Shown one piece after another: positions 25,724 to 36,173 of a stretch of DNA of 38,658 nt. Each line of letters starts with the position of its first letter. The stretch's first letter is position 1. The notes under the pieces were generated by a model. That model did not search any database and was not told the DNA's origin. It was given only the letters and a program-made list of their open reading frames with translations. The position numbers and the translations under genes were made by a program. Origin of the DNA: an uncultured Burkholderiaceae bacterium (GTDB lineage: Bacteria; Pseudomonadota; Gammaproteobacteria; Burkholderiales; Burkholderiaceae); the NCBI GenBank assembly GCA_937862905.1, contig CALMCL010000223.1, forward strand, positions 1 to 38,658. The letters run 5' to 3'.

Positions 25724-26269
25724 TTATTTTTCTGATTGAGCCGCATCTTTTTTCAGCCACGCGCTGAGCATGTGGGGCTGTAAAGCATCGTACGCTTCAA
25801 AGGGTTGATGAATCCATGGGCTGTTATCAAGTAAATCCACGCAATAATCAGGTTCTTGTTTCGCCCAACCTTTACGCCACAGGACAGCCGAACGCACGCC
25901 TGTGATGGCTGGATAATGGGTGCTCAAATGCTCTTTCACCTCGGCCAGTGTGACCCCAGTATCGATCAAATCATCCACCAACAGCACACGCCCAGCCAAC
26001 TCACCTTGGGTCATGGTGATGTTCTTGGAAATATCCAATGCACCCTGCTTCATGCCAACCGACTCACGGTATGAACTGGTGGATAACACCGCCAACGGTT
26101 TATCAAAAATACGGCACAGGACATTACCTGCCACCAAGCCACCACGTGCCAAACACAAGACAACATCAAAGTCCCATTTTGATTCATAAACTTGCAAAGC
26201 CAAGCGCTCAATCATGCGGTGATAACCTTGCCAATCAACGTACAAGTCCGTTTCAGTTGTTTTTTGCAT
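25724..26269 (-). CDS. Phosphoribosyltransferase (purine salvage type)
   Basis: About 181 residues with the type I PRT fold. The PRPP-binding motif is VLLVDDLIDTGVTL near residue 100; the early pyrophosphate loop is LARGGLVAGN. The protein resembles the Gpt/hypoxanthine-guanine group and would transfer phosphoribose from PRPP to a purine base. Exact base specificity is not readable. Although the frame extends to 26404, GAGGG lies before the ATG at 26269, where the homologous region begins. It is downstream of hisZ and purA, which fits a purine role, but a terminator after purA separates the transcripts. A strong hairpin sits in its leader. Confidence 0.88.
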   Translation of the reverse strand: MQKTTETDLYVDWQGYHRMIERLALQVYESKWDFDVVLCLARGGLVAGNVLCRIFDKPLAVLSTSSYRESVGMKQGALDISKNITMTQGELAGRVLLVDDLIDTGVTLAEVKEHLSTHYPAITGVRSAVLWRKGWAKQEPDYCVDLLDNSPWIHQPFEAYDALQPHMLSAWLKKDAAQSEK

Positions 26270-26287
26270 GTTGCCCTCTATAAGGTC

Positions 26288-26314
26288 ATCGCAAAGCAAG
26301 TCCTGCTTTGCGAT
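26288..26314. promoter_or_regulatory. Leader hairpin of the phosphoribosyltransferase gene
   Basis: A perfect 11-bp inverted repeat (ATCGCAAAGCA and TGCTTTGCGAT around five bases) begins about 19 bp before the start codon, just in front of the ribosome site. It may control translation or be an operator. It does not match a PurR box. Confidence 0.5.
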
Positions 26315-26556
26315 CATTAAAATTAGAGGTTTTGAACGGAAACAATCAGTGCAATGTCGATACATTTCATATGCTTCATATGTTTCGATAAAAAAATACA
26401 GCACTGTTTTGCATACAGTTTCACTTGCTTACAAGTGAAGCAAAGCGGCCAAAGCCAACCCCGTACAAAACCCAAGAAAAATAAAATAAATCCACAAACC
26501 ACCCATTGGATGATTTATAAATTTTCCCTATGGTTGTAAAAAAACATTATTTTACT

Positions 26557-26587
26557 AAAAAACCCCAACACACAGTTGGGGTTTTTG
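26557..26587 (-). terminator. Terminator of purA
   Basis: AAAACCCCAAC and GTTGGGGTTTT form a stem around a short loop, with T-runs on both sides. It lies about 40 bp past the purA stop and ends that transcript before the phosphoribosyltransferase gene. Confidence 0.85.
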
Positions 26588-26625
26588 ATTTGATATTGGC
26601 ACCTCTCAAAGCGCACCAAGCGGCA

Positions 26626-27981
<1,356 letters not shown>

Positions 27982-28101
27982 TTAGAAACTTGATGCGGCA
28001 AAGCCTCAAAAAATTTGCATACAACCAAAAAAATCATTCTAACCATCCATGCATGATGCAATGGACACTCACCCAACTTAATGCCTCTTATGACTCTTAC
28101 C

Positions 28102-29256
28102 TTACCGCACCCGAACCACCCACTGTCCTGCATCCAGCACCAACTCACGGTCACAGACAAAGGCATCCTCTTCATGCGCCTGATGTTCACTCACTTGGAT
28201 CACCACTTCGCCAGCCGCACGCAGCTCAGCCACAGCCACACGCAAAGCCACATCCATCGTCCATGGCGCACTGATCGCCTGACCGGCAGGCGCACAAGGC
28301 AGCAACTCAGTGATTTCCCGCAAATCCAAAGAAAAACCCGTTGCAGGGCGAGCGCGACCAAAGCGCTGACCAATGTGATCGTAACGCCCACCACGCGCAA
28401 TCGCATTCGGCATGCCCGTGCAATAAGCGGTGAACATCACACCCGTGTGGTAATCATAACCCGTCAAATCAGCCAAATCAAACTGCACTGATTCACTGTT
28501 ATCCAACGTCGACAACGCTTGCAGCTCATTCAACGCGGTGGTGATTTCAGGGTAACTCGGCAAAGTGGCGCGCGCGCGTTCCAGCACCTCAACCCCACCG
28601 TACAAATCGACCAAGGCCAATAAAGCCATGCAAATTTCATCATCGCAGCCATGGGTCAGTTCTTTCAAAGCTGCGGTGTCTTTGGCCTGTAAAGCCACAT
28701 AAACGGCCTCTTGGTTCTCCAGCAAATGCGGTGCACGCGCCAACAACGCCCGAACAATCTGTGCATGAGACACATCCAAACGCAAACCAGGCAACTGGCA
28801 AAAACGCAAAGAAGCCAACAGCAACGATTGAATTTCAGCATCGGCCTCTAAACCTTGATGCCCATACAGCTCAGCGCCAATGTGCATCGGCTCACGAGAA
28901 GTCAACAACCCAGACGCGCGGGCATGAAACACGCTGCCAAAATAACACAAGCGCGTCACACCAGAACGATTCAACAGATGGGCGTCAATCCGAGCCACTT
29001 GCGGAGTCATGTCCGCACGAATCGCCAATGTTTTTCCTGTCGCCGCATCGGCCCACTTCACTGTGCGCAAATCCAAATCATCGTCGGCATCGTCCAGCAG
29101 GGCATCGGTGTACTCGACCAATGGTGGCATCACCAGCTCATAACCATGACGGCGATACACATCCAACAATCCGCGACGTAAAACTTCAAGTGTGCGCGCC
29201 TGGCGCGGCAACACGTCAGCGACTTGATCGGGCAAAACCCAAGCGTTTTTTTTCAT
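28102..29256 (-). CDS. hisZ: ATP phosphoribosyltransferase regulatory subunit HisZ
   Basis: About 384 residues homologous to class II histidyl-tRNA synthetase catalytic cores but lacking the anticodon domain. Visible marks are RRGLLDVYRRHGYELVMPPLVEYTD near the start, IRADMTPQVARIDAH, and the late GGRYDHIGQRFG. HisZ activates the short form of HisG in the first step of histidine synthesis, so a short HisG should exist elsewhere in the genome. The ATG at 29256 is preferred over the TTG one codon earlier. It lies 166 bp before purA. The hflK/hflC genes often found upstream in relatives are absent; a hydrolase gene is there instead. Confidence 0.94.
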   Translation of the reverse strand: MKKNAWVLPDQVADVLPRQARTLEVLRRGLLDVYRRHGYELVMPPLVEYTDALLDDADDDLDLRTVKWADAATGKTLAIRADMTPQVARIDAHLLNRSGVTRLCYFGSVFHARASGLLTSREPMHIGAELYGHQGLEADAEIQSLLLASLRFCQLPGLRLDVSHAQIVRALLARAPHLLENQEAVYVALQAKDTAALKELTHGCDDEICMALLALVDLYGGVEVLERARATLPSYPEITTALNELQALSTLDNSESVQFDLADLTGYDYHTGVMFTAYCTGMPNAIARGGRYDHIGQRFGRARPATGFSLDLREITELLPCAPAGQAISAPWTMDVALRVAVAELRAAGEVVIQVSEHQAHEEDAFVCDRELVLDAGQWVVRVR

Positions 29257-29393
29257 CAAAATCTTTCATTGCAAACGGAACACCCACTGAACAATGGGCT
29301 TGGCTGCACGCCTCAAAATGACCGCGATTCATCGCATACAAGCCGATCAATTCGGTTGTTCGAACACAATCACGTTGTCTTGAAGCAATAAAA

Positions 29394-29416
29394 AACACGC
29401 CTTGAAAAGGCGTGTT
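29394..29416 (-). terminator. Terminator of the lysophospholipase-like gene
   Basis: On the minus strand AACACGCCTT pairs with AAGGCGTGTT around three bases and a run of six T follows. It lies about 75 bp after that gene and before hisZ. Confidence 0.85.
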
Positions 29417-29488
29417 GTGCGGGCATTCAATTGGATTCCAACCAGCCCGTGCTTTTCCCAACCATTTTACGCGAATTCAATCATAAAT

Positions 29489-30409
29489 TCACGTTTTTTT
29501 AACCAAATCCGTCAACCATTCTGTTAAATCCGCCAATATTCGTGTGCGTTCAGGTTCGCTTTCATTAAAAATTTCATGGTATGCACTGCGATAACAATGA
29601 ATCGTGAGTGCATGGGCATCGATTTGCATGCCTCTGTTTAACTGACGAGTTTCCAAAAGTGCAGCCCATGCATCGCTACCAGACGCATCCACCACATGGT
29701 CATTGCCTGCGTACATCAACAAAATGGGCATGTCAAACGCCTCCACATGCGCCTGCACCTGCTCGCCTCTCGTGCAAATAAAATTGGCCATACGAGGGCT
29801 TAGTTTTCGATGCACCAACGGGTCGGTCTGATACTGTGACACCACCCTTGCGTCATGTGACAAATACATGGGATCGACCGCCGGTGGTGTCAAGGCTCGA
29901 TCTGGAAACAAGCACAACCCCACACCCAACAATACTTTTTGAAAAAAACCCATGTGCACGCGCAAGGCGGGCGATGACAGCACCAATGCCGCCGGCTTGA
30001 TATGCTTCTGCGCCACCGCCAATGCGACGACCAAACCGCCCATGCTGTGACCAATGACAACAGGCGTTTGCCCCGTGAGCTGTTTGACCCACTCAAACAG
30101 CTCGATAAAATCATCCACGAACGCATCATCTCGGTGCATCACACCCCGATCACCATCCGACAACCCATGCCCACGTGCGTCATACCCCCACACATCACAA
30201 CCAATTTGTTGTAAAACTGCCACACACTCCGTATATCGCCCCATGTGCTCACCATAGCCGTGCACCAACAACAGTGGTGGCAGCACAGCACCGTGTTCAG
30301 TTTTACCCTCAACCTCCAAAGCTGCGTCATTTGGAACAAAATGTGTCAACCTCAAACGCGTGCCATCTCGCACCCTGTAATCGCTGGACACCGCATTTAC
30401 TGTATTCAT
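29489..30409 (-). CDS. Alpha/beta hydrolase, lysophospholipase/monoacylglycerol-lipase type
   Basis: About 306 residues of the Hydrolase_4 type. LLLVHGYGEHMGRY forms the oxyanion region, WGYDARGHGLSDGDRG follows, and GHSMGG holds the catalytic Ser. Later motifs are MYAGNDHVVDASG (Asp) and YRSAYHEIFNE (His). It probably releases fatty acids from monoacylglycerols or lysophospholipids. No signal peptide is visible. The frame continues upstream to 30547, but the ATG at 30409 has GGAAG five bases before it. It is divergent from argA and ends in its own terminator. Confidence 0.88.
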   Translation of the reverse strand: MNTVNAVSSDYRVRDGTRLRLTHFVPNDAALEVEGKTEHGAVLPPLLLVHGYGEHMGRYTECVAVLQQIGCDVWGYDARGHGLSDGDRGVMHRDDAFVDDFIELFEWVKQLTGQTPVVIGHSMGGLVVALAVAQKHIKPAALVLSSPALRVHMGFFQKVLLGVGLCLFPDRALTPPAVDPMYLSHDARVVSQYQTDPLVHRKLSPRMANFICTRGEQVQAHVEAFDMPILLMYAGNDHVVDASGSDAWAALLETRQLNRGMQIDAHALTIHCYRSAYHEIFNESEPERTRILADLTEWLTDLVKKT

Positions 30410-30735
30410 ACGCACTTCCATTGTCATATTAATTGATTGCTCAAAAAGAGCCACACCGTAGAAAGAGAGCGAATGGGACGAAGGGGCTTTGACAAACACC
30501 GCCGCCCTTCTCCATTCACTGCACCAAACACTACACAAACAATACATTGAAATACATCATTAACACACCATTTGAGCCAATATTAAACCAATATTGTGAT
30601 GCAACACTGTCTCACATCAACCATCCAAATCCCCCAATCTCGCACCAGCGTCAGTCGCCACCACATTCGAAACAGCCCCCATTGTTTTTTTGCGGTACAA
30701 TTCGCGTTCTTTAACCCTATATTTTATTGACGCCC
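30410..30735. promoter_or_regulatory. Divergent intergenic region before argA
   Basis: About 325 bp with no gene. CCAATATT occurs twice with an 11-bp period at 30577 and 30588. GGTACAAT at 30694-30701 could be the -10 for argA, although a matching -35 is not seen. No arginine-box palindrome could be recognised. Confidence 0.4.
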
Positions 30736-32073
30736 ATGACCACAGAAACCACGCCGTCTTTGATTGACAATCCAGCTTTGTTTGTCCAATGGTTACGGGA
30801 CGTAGCGCCCTACGTCCATGCGTTTCGTGACAAGACTTTTGTCATCGCATTTGGTGGTGAGCTGATCGAACAAGGCCGCCTTGAGGACTTGGTATTCGAC
30901 GTCAGTTTGCTCAAGGCCATGGGCATGCGAATTGTACTGATTCACGGTGCGCGTCCTCAAATCGAAAAGCAACTCAGTTTGCGCGGCATCCCAAGCGAGT
31001 TCATCAATGGGGTGCGAATCACCAATGTGGAGACCCTCGAAGCCGTCAAAGAGGCTTGTGGCGCATTGCGCCTGTCAATTGAAGCGGTGTTCAGCCAAGG
31101 CTTGCCCAATACACCCATGTCAGGCTCATCGATCAATGTGGTGTCTGGCAATTTCCTGACTGCCAAACCCGTTGGTGTGCTCAACGGCGTGGATTATCTG
31201 CATGCAGGTGTGGTACGCAAAGTCAATCGCGACGCCATTCACAATCAATTGGCACAAGGGCAAGTGGTGCTCTTATCGCCTTTGGGCTTCTCTCCCACGG
31301 GTGAAGTATTCAATCTGTCCACCCCTGAAGTTGCCGCTGCCGTGGCCAGCCAATTGCATGCAGACAAATTGATTCTTTTGTCACATGAAAACCTAGTCGA
31401 TGAAGACAACACTGCAATCGCTGAAATTGACGTTGAACAAGCCCGCGCGATGGCTGAACAGATGCCTCTGGGTCAATTTTTACGCCTGTGCCTCACGGCC
31501 TCTTGGGTTGCAGTGCAAAGCGGCGTTCCCCGTGCACACATCGTCCCAGTTGACACCGATGGTGCACTCTTGCTGGAGCTGTTCCAACACGATGGTGTGG
31601 GCACAATGATCACCAAAAACCTACTGGAAACCTTACGAGAGGCGGCATTTGACGACCTTGGTGGGATTTTACAATTGATCACACCGTTGGAACAAGACGG
31701 CACCCTCGTCGCCCGCGGCCGTGAAAAACTGGAATCTGAATTGCCGTTCTTCAGCGTGGTCGAACACGACAACATGATTCTCGGCTGCGCGGCCTTATAT
31801 CCATTCCCTGAAGAAAAAATGGCTGAAATGGCCTGTTTTTCGATCGACCCAGAAATGAAAGGCATGGGTTTGGGCGAGCGCATTTTGGCACACATGGAAA
31901 AACGTGCCCGCAAACAAGGTGTCACTCAACTGTTTGTGCTCACCACACGCGCTTCACACTGGTTTTTGAAGCATGGCTTTGTGGCGGGCAATGTGGACGA
32001 TTTGCCTTCAGATAAAAAACGCATGTACAATTGGCAACGTAAATCTCAAATTTTCATTAAGAAAATTGGATAA
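30736..32073 (+). CDS. argA: Amino-acid N-acetyltransferase (N-acetylglutamate synthase) ArgA
   Basis: About 445 residues in two domains. An amino-acid-kinase-like domain runs to about residue 290 (FVIAFGGELIEQG, VLIHGARPQIEKQL). A GNAT acetyltransferase domain follows with the acetyl-CoA motif KGMGLGERILAHME and the late motif FVLTTRASHWFLKHGF. It makes N-acetylglutamate from acetyl-CoA and glutamate, the first step of arginine synthesis, and such enzymes are feedback inhibited by arginine through the kinase-like domain. The ATG at 30736 is preferred over a TTG at 30727. yggX follows 105 bp downstream on the same strand. Confidence 0.95.
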   Translation: MTTETTPSLIDNPALFVQWLRDVAPYVHAFRDKTFVIAFGGELIEQGRLEDLVFDVSLLKAMGMRIVLIHGARPQIEKQLSLRGIPSEFINGVRITNVETLEAVKEACGALRLSIEAVFSQGLPNTPMSGSSINVVSGNFLTAKPVGVLNGVDYLHAGVVRKVNRDAIHNQLAQGQVVLLSPLGFSPTGEVFNLSTPEVAAAVASQLHADKLILLSHENLVDEDNTAIAEIDVEQARAMAEQMPLGQFLRLCLTASWVAVQSGVPRAHIVPVDTDGALLLELFQHDGVGTMITKNLLETLREAAFDDLGGILQLITPLEQDGTLVARGREKLESELPFFSVVEHDNMILGCAALYPFPEEKMAEMACFSIDPEMKGMGLGERILAHMEKRARKQGVTQLFVLTTRASHWFLKHGFVAGNVDDLPSDKKRMYNWQRKSQIFIKKIG

Positions 32074-32178
32074 AATTTTGGGTGAGGTCTGTTGATCACC
32101 GCTGAACAATCAGCCCACCAACCCATCATTAACTTTTTAACGCACAAACCACCCCTTATATTTTAAACAGGAACACCT

Positions 32179-32448
32179 ATGTCACGCACAGTTCAATGCA
32201 TTCGCCTCGGCAAAGAAGCTGAAGGTTTAGATTTCGCCCCCATCCCTGGTGCACTCGGTCAGCGCATTTTTGAAAATGTATCCAAGGAAGGTTGGTCTCA
32301 ATGGCTCAACCATCAAACCATGCTCATCAACGAAAACCGCCTTTCCATGCTTGACCCACGCGCACGCCAATACCTGTTGAAACAAGCAGAAGCATTTTTC
32401 TTCGGCGATGGTGCCGATGCCGCATCGGGTTATGTTCCAACAGCCTAA
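32179..32448 (+). CDS. yggX: Probable Fe(2+)-trafficking protein YggX
   Basis: An 89-residue cytoplasmic protein matching the family from start to end. [16 protein letters not shown] holds the conserved Cys at residue 7. [20 protein letters not shown] and the tail [17 protein letters not shown] are the family core. YggX helps protect iron-sulfur clusters from oxidative damage. AGGA lies seven bases before the ATG. It is followed by a terminator. Confidence 0.96.
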   Translation: MSRTVQCIRLGKEAEGLDFAPIPGALGQRIFENVSKEGWSQWLNHQTMLINENRLSMLDPRARQYLLKQAEAFFFGDGADAASGYVPTA

Positions 32449-32466
32449 GCCCAGCCTCACTTGTAC

Positions 32467-32493
32467 AACGGATGCCGATGGCATCCGTTTGTT
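32467..32493 (+). terminator. Terminator of yggX
   Basis: AACGGATGCC and GGCATCCGTT pair around GAT and run into TGTTTAT, 19 bp after the yggX stop codon. Confidence 0.7.
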
Positions 32494-32530
32494 TATGCAG
32501 CTTCAACTTCCTTATAAATCAAGCCCTTAT

Positions 32531-32559
32531 TTGACACCACTTCAAGCCACAGGTACAAT
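32531..32559 (+). promoter_or_regulatory. Sigma-70 promoter for the NlpC/P60 gene
   Basis: TTGACA at 32531-32536 and TACAAT at 32554-32559 are separated by exactly 17 bp, a near-consensus promoter. It lies about 135 bp before the peptidase start, giving a leader of about 125 nt. Confidence 0.8.
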
Positions 32560-32693
32560 GCCCATTGGTTTTAAAAACGTGCATAAAGGTTACCTATACT
32601 AATAACGACCCTTTTCCTAATGCCCAACACAGTGATTCACGAACTTGAGACGGTTCACAAATGAAGTAACTGTTTGAATTAAATAGGATTTAA

Positions 32694-33224
32694 ATGTTTT
32701 TTAAATTAAAATTAAAACGCACCCTACGCGCCATCATGACATTGGCCACAGGTGCATCATTGACTTTTGGCAGCGTGGCTGCTTTTGCAAATGATTCTTT
32801 TTCTGAACGATTGATTGGCCGTGCCATGGATTTGGTTGGGGTTAAATATCGATTTGGTGGCACTTCTCCAACCACAGGTTTGGATTGCAGTGGTTATGTG
32901 CAGTACGTGTTTCAAAATGCAGTGGGTGTGACGTTGCCACGTGTGGCTGCGGCTCAAAGCCAAGTGGGTGAACGTGTGGCCAGCCAGTCGGACATGCGTC
33001 CAGGCGATCTGGTGTTTTTCAACACCCGTGGTTTTGCCGCCTCCCATGTGGGCATTTATGTGGGCAATGGCACATTCATTCATTCACCTCGATCTGGCTC
33101 ATCAGTGCGCTTTGACAGCATGAACAACTCTTATTGGAGCGCACGCTTTAATGGCGCTCGTCGTGTGAGCGCACCAAGCAGCCGAGCGAATGCTTTCGGC
33201 TCAAATGCACCACTGGGCATGTGA
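32694..33224 (+). CDS. NlpC/P60 (C40) cell-wall peptidase
   Basis: A 176-residue secreted protein. A signal peptide with a basic start (FKLKLKR) and hydrophobic core ends near AFA at residue 32. The C40 domain has DCSGYVQYVF (Cys65), SHVGIYVG (His118) and the third polar residue His130. These enzymes cut the peptide stems of peptidoglycan, usually between gamma-D-Glu and diaminopimelate. There are no SH3 or LysM modules, so this is the minimal catalytic form. AGGA lies six bases before the ATG. A strong promoter precedes it. Confidence 0.93.
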   Translation: MFFKLKLKRTLRAIMTLATGASLTFGSVAAFANDSFSERLIGRAMDLVGVKYRFGGTSPTTGLDCSGYVQYVFQNAVGVTLPRVAAAQSQVGERVASQSDMRPGDLVFFNTRGFAASHVGIYVGNGTFIHSPRSGSSVRFDSMNNSYWSARFNGARRVSAPSSRANAFGSNAPLGM

Positions 33225-33245
33225 TCCTTCAGTCCCACATCCTCA

Positions 33246-33280
33246 TAAAGAAACCCCAGCACATCGCTGGGGTTTCTTTA
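33246..33280. terminator. Bidirectional terminator between NlpC/P60 gene and panD
   Basis: TAAAGAAACCCCAGC and its complement form a perfect 15-bp stem with a five-base loop between two convergent genes. The AAAG/CTTT base gives T-rich exits on both strands. Confidence 0.88.
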
Positions 33281-33342
33281 TGTCGAGTCGATCAAAATAT
33301 TTCAATTTCAAAATCGTTAATCTCAAAATCATTCAATCAACA

Positions 33343-33717
33343 TCATGCCACAGTCGAATGTTTTTCGACATGCAAGTCTTTGATGCTGTTGTCGTCATGA
33401 ACGAACACCACTTTTGGTTGGTGTGTTTTCGCGGCATCCAAATCCATGCTGGCATATGACACGATGATGACTTTATCTCCTGCCTGCACATGGCGTGCAG
33501 CAGCACCATTTAAACAAATTTCCTGCTCTTTGCCTTCAATGACGTACGTCGAAAAACGCGCACCATTGTTGCAATTGTAAATGTCAACTTTCTGATTGAC
33601 CAAAAGCTCAGTTGCAGCCAGTAAAGTGGGGGAAATTGAAATGGAGCCTTCATAATTCAACTCCGCACCCGTGACCGTGGCGCGGTGAATTTTGGCGTAT
33701 AACATGTCTACATTCAT
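33343..33717 (-). CDS. panD: Aspartate 1-decarboxylase PanD
   Basis: A 124-residue pyruvoyl enzyme that decarboxylates aspartate to beta-alanine for pantothenate and CoA. The precursor is cut between Gly24 and Ser25 (NYEGSISIS), which creates the pyruvoyl group. [22 protein letters not shown] and [21 protein letters not shown] are family motifs. AGGA precedes the ATG by six bases. No other pantothenate gene is adjacent. Confidence 0.96.
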   Translation of the reverse strand: MNVDMLYAKIHRATVTGAELNYEGSISISPTLLAATELLVNQKVDIYNCNNGARFSTYVIEGKEQEICLNGAAARHVQAGDKVIIVSYASMDLDAAKTHQPKVVFVHDDNSIKDLHVEKHSTVA

Positions 33718-33908
33718 ATGGATTCCTATTTCTTATTGCGTTGAGGTTAAGTTTTCGAACAGCCCAATGTTTTTTGGGCTTATTTTGAATTTTTCTAAAT
33801 TTTATACGGCTTCCGCTCAAACAAAAACAAAAGCGTTTTTGTTTTGAACAAGCGTACAGTTGGGCTTCATTGCGAGTTGAGCTTTACTGTGCGATGAACC
33901 ATAAAAAA

Positions 33909-35975
33909 TCAAGCTGAAGTGCTCAAACCACTGTGACGCAACAATGCATCCACATTGGGCTCGCGCGCCATAAAAGCTTTAAATGAGGCCATCGCAGGTC
34001 GAGAGCCCCCCACAGCGAGGATGTTCTGCCAATACGTTTGACCCAAAGCGCTGTTGAGCAGCGGCGCATCCTCAGCTTGAGCGGCTTCAAATGCTGAAAA
34101 CACATCGGCAGACAACACCTCAGCCCATTTGTAACTGTAATACCCCGCACTGTAGCCACCCGCAAAAATGTGGCTGAAACTGTGCTGAAAGCGATTGAAT
34201 TCAGGCGGCTTGACCACGGCAATCTCTTCACGAATGCTGTCCATCAAACCATTGATCAACTGCTGGGCATCAGCAGTGAATTGCTCATGCAGTTTCATGT
34301 CATACAATGAAAACTCCACTTGGCGCAGCATTTGCAATCCCGATTGGAAGTTTTTTGCAGCGAGCATTTTATCGAATAAGTCATGCGGTAAACTTGCGCC
34401 CGTATCGATGTGCGCACTCATCCGACTCAACACATCGAAATCCCAGCAGAAGTTTTCCATGAACTGACTCGGTAACTCAACCGCATCCCATTCCACCCCA
34501 CGAATGCCGGCCACCTCCAGATCATCCACTTGTGTCAACAAGTGGTGCAAGGCATGCCCCGTTTCGTGGAATAAGGTGATGATGTCATCATGCGTCAACG
34601 TTGAGTTTTGCCCTTCAAATGGTGGTGTGAAATTGGTCACCATGTGTGCAATTGGGGTCTGCACGGCATGTCCCTGCTGAGCCTGCACACGACGGGCACG
34701 CACTTCATCCATCCAAGCACCCGCATTCTTGCCTTCACGGGCAAATGGATCTAAATAAACCCCGCCAATGACGTGATCGGCCTGATTTTTAAGCTCAAAA
34801 AATTGCACATCGGCATGCCACACTTGCACATTTTTCTTCACAAAACGCACGCCAAACAATTGCTCAACCACATAAAACAAGCCGCTCAACACTTTAGTTA
34901 AAGGGAAATAATCTTTCACCTCTTGCTCAGAAAAAGCATAACGTGCTTCACGCAATTTCTCACTGGCATAGGTGATGTCCCAAGCCTCCAGCTCGCTGAG
35001 AGCGAGATGTTCCGCAGCAAACAGGCGTAAAGCCGCCATGTCAATCTTTGCCGAAGCTTGTGCTTTGTATGCCAAATCATATAGAAAATCAGTCACTTGG
35101 CGAACCGACTCGGCCATTTTGGTCGCCAAAGAGACTTCAGCATAATGCGCATAGCCCAATAAAGCCGCCATGCGCTGACGGGTGCTCAAAATGTCAGCCA
35201 TGATTTGGCTGTTATCCAAAGTCGCATCACCCAACTCGCTTGCTCGCGTCACATTCGCACGGTAAATTTTCTCGCGCAGCGCACGGTCTTCTGCGTATTG
35301 CATCACAGGGAAATACGATGGGAATTGCAAGGTGATTTTATAACCCTCTTTGCCATCTTTTTGTGCCGCTGCTTTCATCGCAGCTTGTGCTTCAGCGGGG
35401 ATGCCCATGACTTCAACGTCATTGGCAAAGTAAGCGTATGCATTGGTTGCATCCAGTAAGTTTTCTGAGAATTTTGCTTGCAATGCCGCTTCTTGCGCAC
35501 GCAGTTGTGCAAACTCTGCCTTATCCACATCGTTCAACAACGCACCTGACAATTTAAAATCGCGCAGGGCATTGGTCACAATGTGTTGGCGTGTTGGCGT
35601 CAAGGCCTCCCAACGTGGACTTTGGGTGAATGCTTGCTGTTGCGCCAGCAATTTATCACTTTGACCGAGCACCGTGCCAAACTCAGTCACCGCCTCAAGC
35701 TGGGCATTGTAAGCCTCGCGCCATTCTGGCGTGTCGATGACATGATGACAATGGCTGACCACACCCCACACCCGCGACAAGCGTTCCATCACATCATTCA
35801 AAGGCATCATGCAATTGTCCCATGTGGCGTCTGAAGGCTTGATGCTTTCCACTTGAGCCAATGTGGCGCGGGCATCGTTTAGAACATCGGTTACAGCCTC
35901 ATTGACATGCGCAGGTGTGATGTCGTGCCAACGTGGCAAATCAGTTAAATCAAGTAAAGGGTTCGATAAGGTCAT
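33909..35975 (-). CDS. prlC: Oligopeptidase A (M3 family)
   Basis: About 688 residues of the M3 metallopeptidase family. The zinc site is HETGHALHHLL near residue 480, followed by the glutamate helix around GVEWDAVELPSQFMENF. The final part (FSHIFAGGYSAGYYSYKWAEVLSADVF) is also typical. It degrades short peptides, including cleaved signal peptides, in the cytoplasm. The frame runs up to 36065, but the ATG at 35975 matches the conserved N terminus, and the upstream part of the frame contains the hmp terminator. Confidence 0.95.
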   Translation of the reverse strand: MTLSNPLLDLTDLPRWHDITPAHVNEAVTDVLNDARATLAQVESIKPSDATWDNCMMPLNDVMERLSRVWGVVSHCHHVIDTPEWREAYNAQLEAVTEFGTVLGQSDKLLAQQQAFTQSPRWEALTPTRQHIVTNALRDFKLSGALLNDVDKAEFAQLRAQEAALQAKFSENLLDATNAYAYFANDVEVMGIPAEAQAAMKAAAQKDGKEGYKITLQFPSYFPVMQYAEDRALREKIYRANVTRASELGDATLDNSQIMADILSTRQRMAALLGYAHYAEVSLATKMAESVRQVTDFLYDLAYKAQASAKIDMAALRLFAAEHLALSELEAWDITYASEKLREARYAFSEQEVKDYFPLTKVLSGLFYVVEQLFGVRFVKKNVQVWHADVQFFELKNQADHVIGGVYLDPFAREGKNAGAWMDEVRARRVQAQQGHAVQTPIAHMVTNFTPPFEGQNSTLTHDDIITLFHETGHALHHLLTQVDDLEVAGIRGVEWDAVELPSQFMENFCWDFDVLSRMSAHIDTGASLPHDLFDKMLAAKNFQSGLQMLRQVEFSLYDMKLHEQFTADAQQLINGLMDSIREEIAVVKPPEFNRFQHSFSHIFAGGYSAGYYSYKWAEVLSADVFSAFEAAQAEDAPLLNSALGQTYWQNILAVGGSRPAMASFKAFMAREPNVDALLRHSGLSTSA

Positions 35976-36068
35976 GACAATGCGTTTCTCTGAATATAAA
36001 GATAAAGGTAAAGATACCGCATTATAACGCGTTGTTGATGTAAAGTATTTGATGGGAAAAGACAAAGA

Positions 36069-36096
36069 AAACCCTCCTGTGCCATCAGGAGGGTTT
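36069..36096 (-). terminator. Terminator of hmp
   Basis: On the minus strand AAACCCTCCTG pairs with CAGGAGGGTTT around six bases and TTCTTTGTCTTTT follows. It separates hmp from prlC and supports the shorter prlC start. Confidence 0.85.
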
Positions 36097-36173
36097 GCGT
36101 TGCCTCAGTGCGGTCTTGCGCACCGCTTATGGTGCGCAGCCCACTTGAGTACCGTACAACACGGTGCATTTAA

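Noticed and set aside
35976..36065. Longer N terminus of prlC starting at 36065
   Set aside because: That stretch contains the hmp terminator and is unlike the family N terminus.
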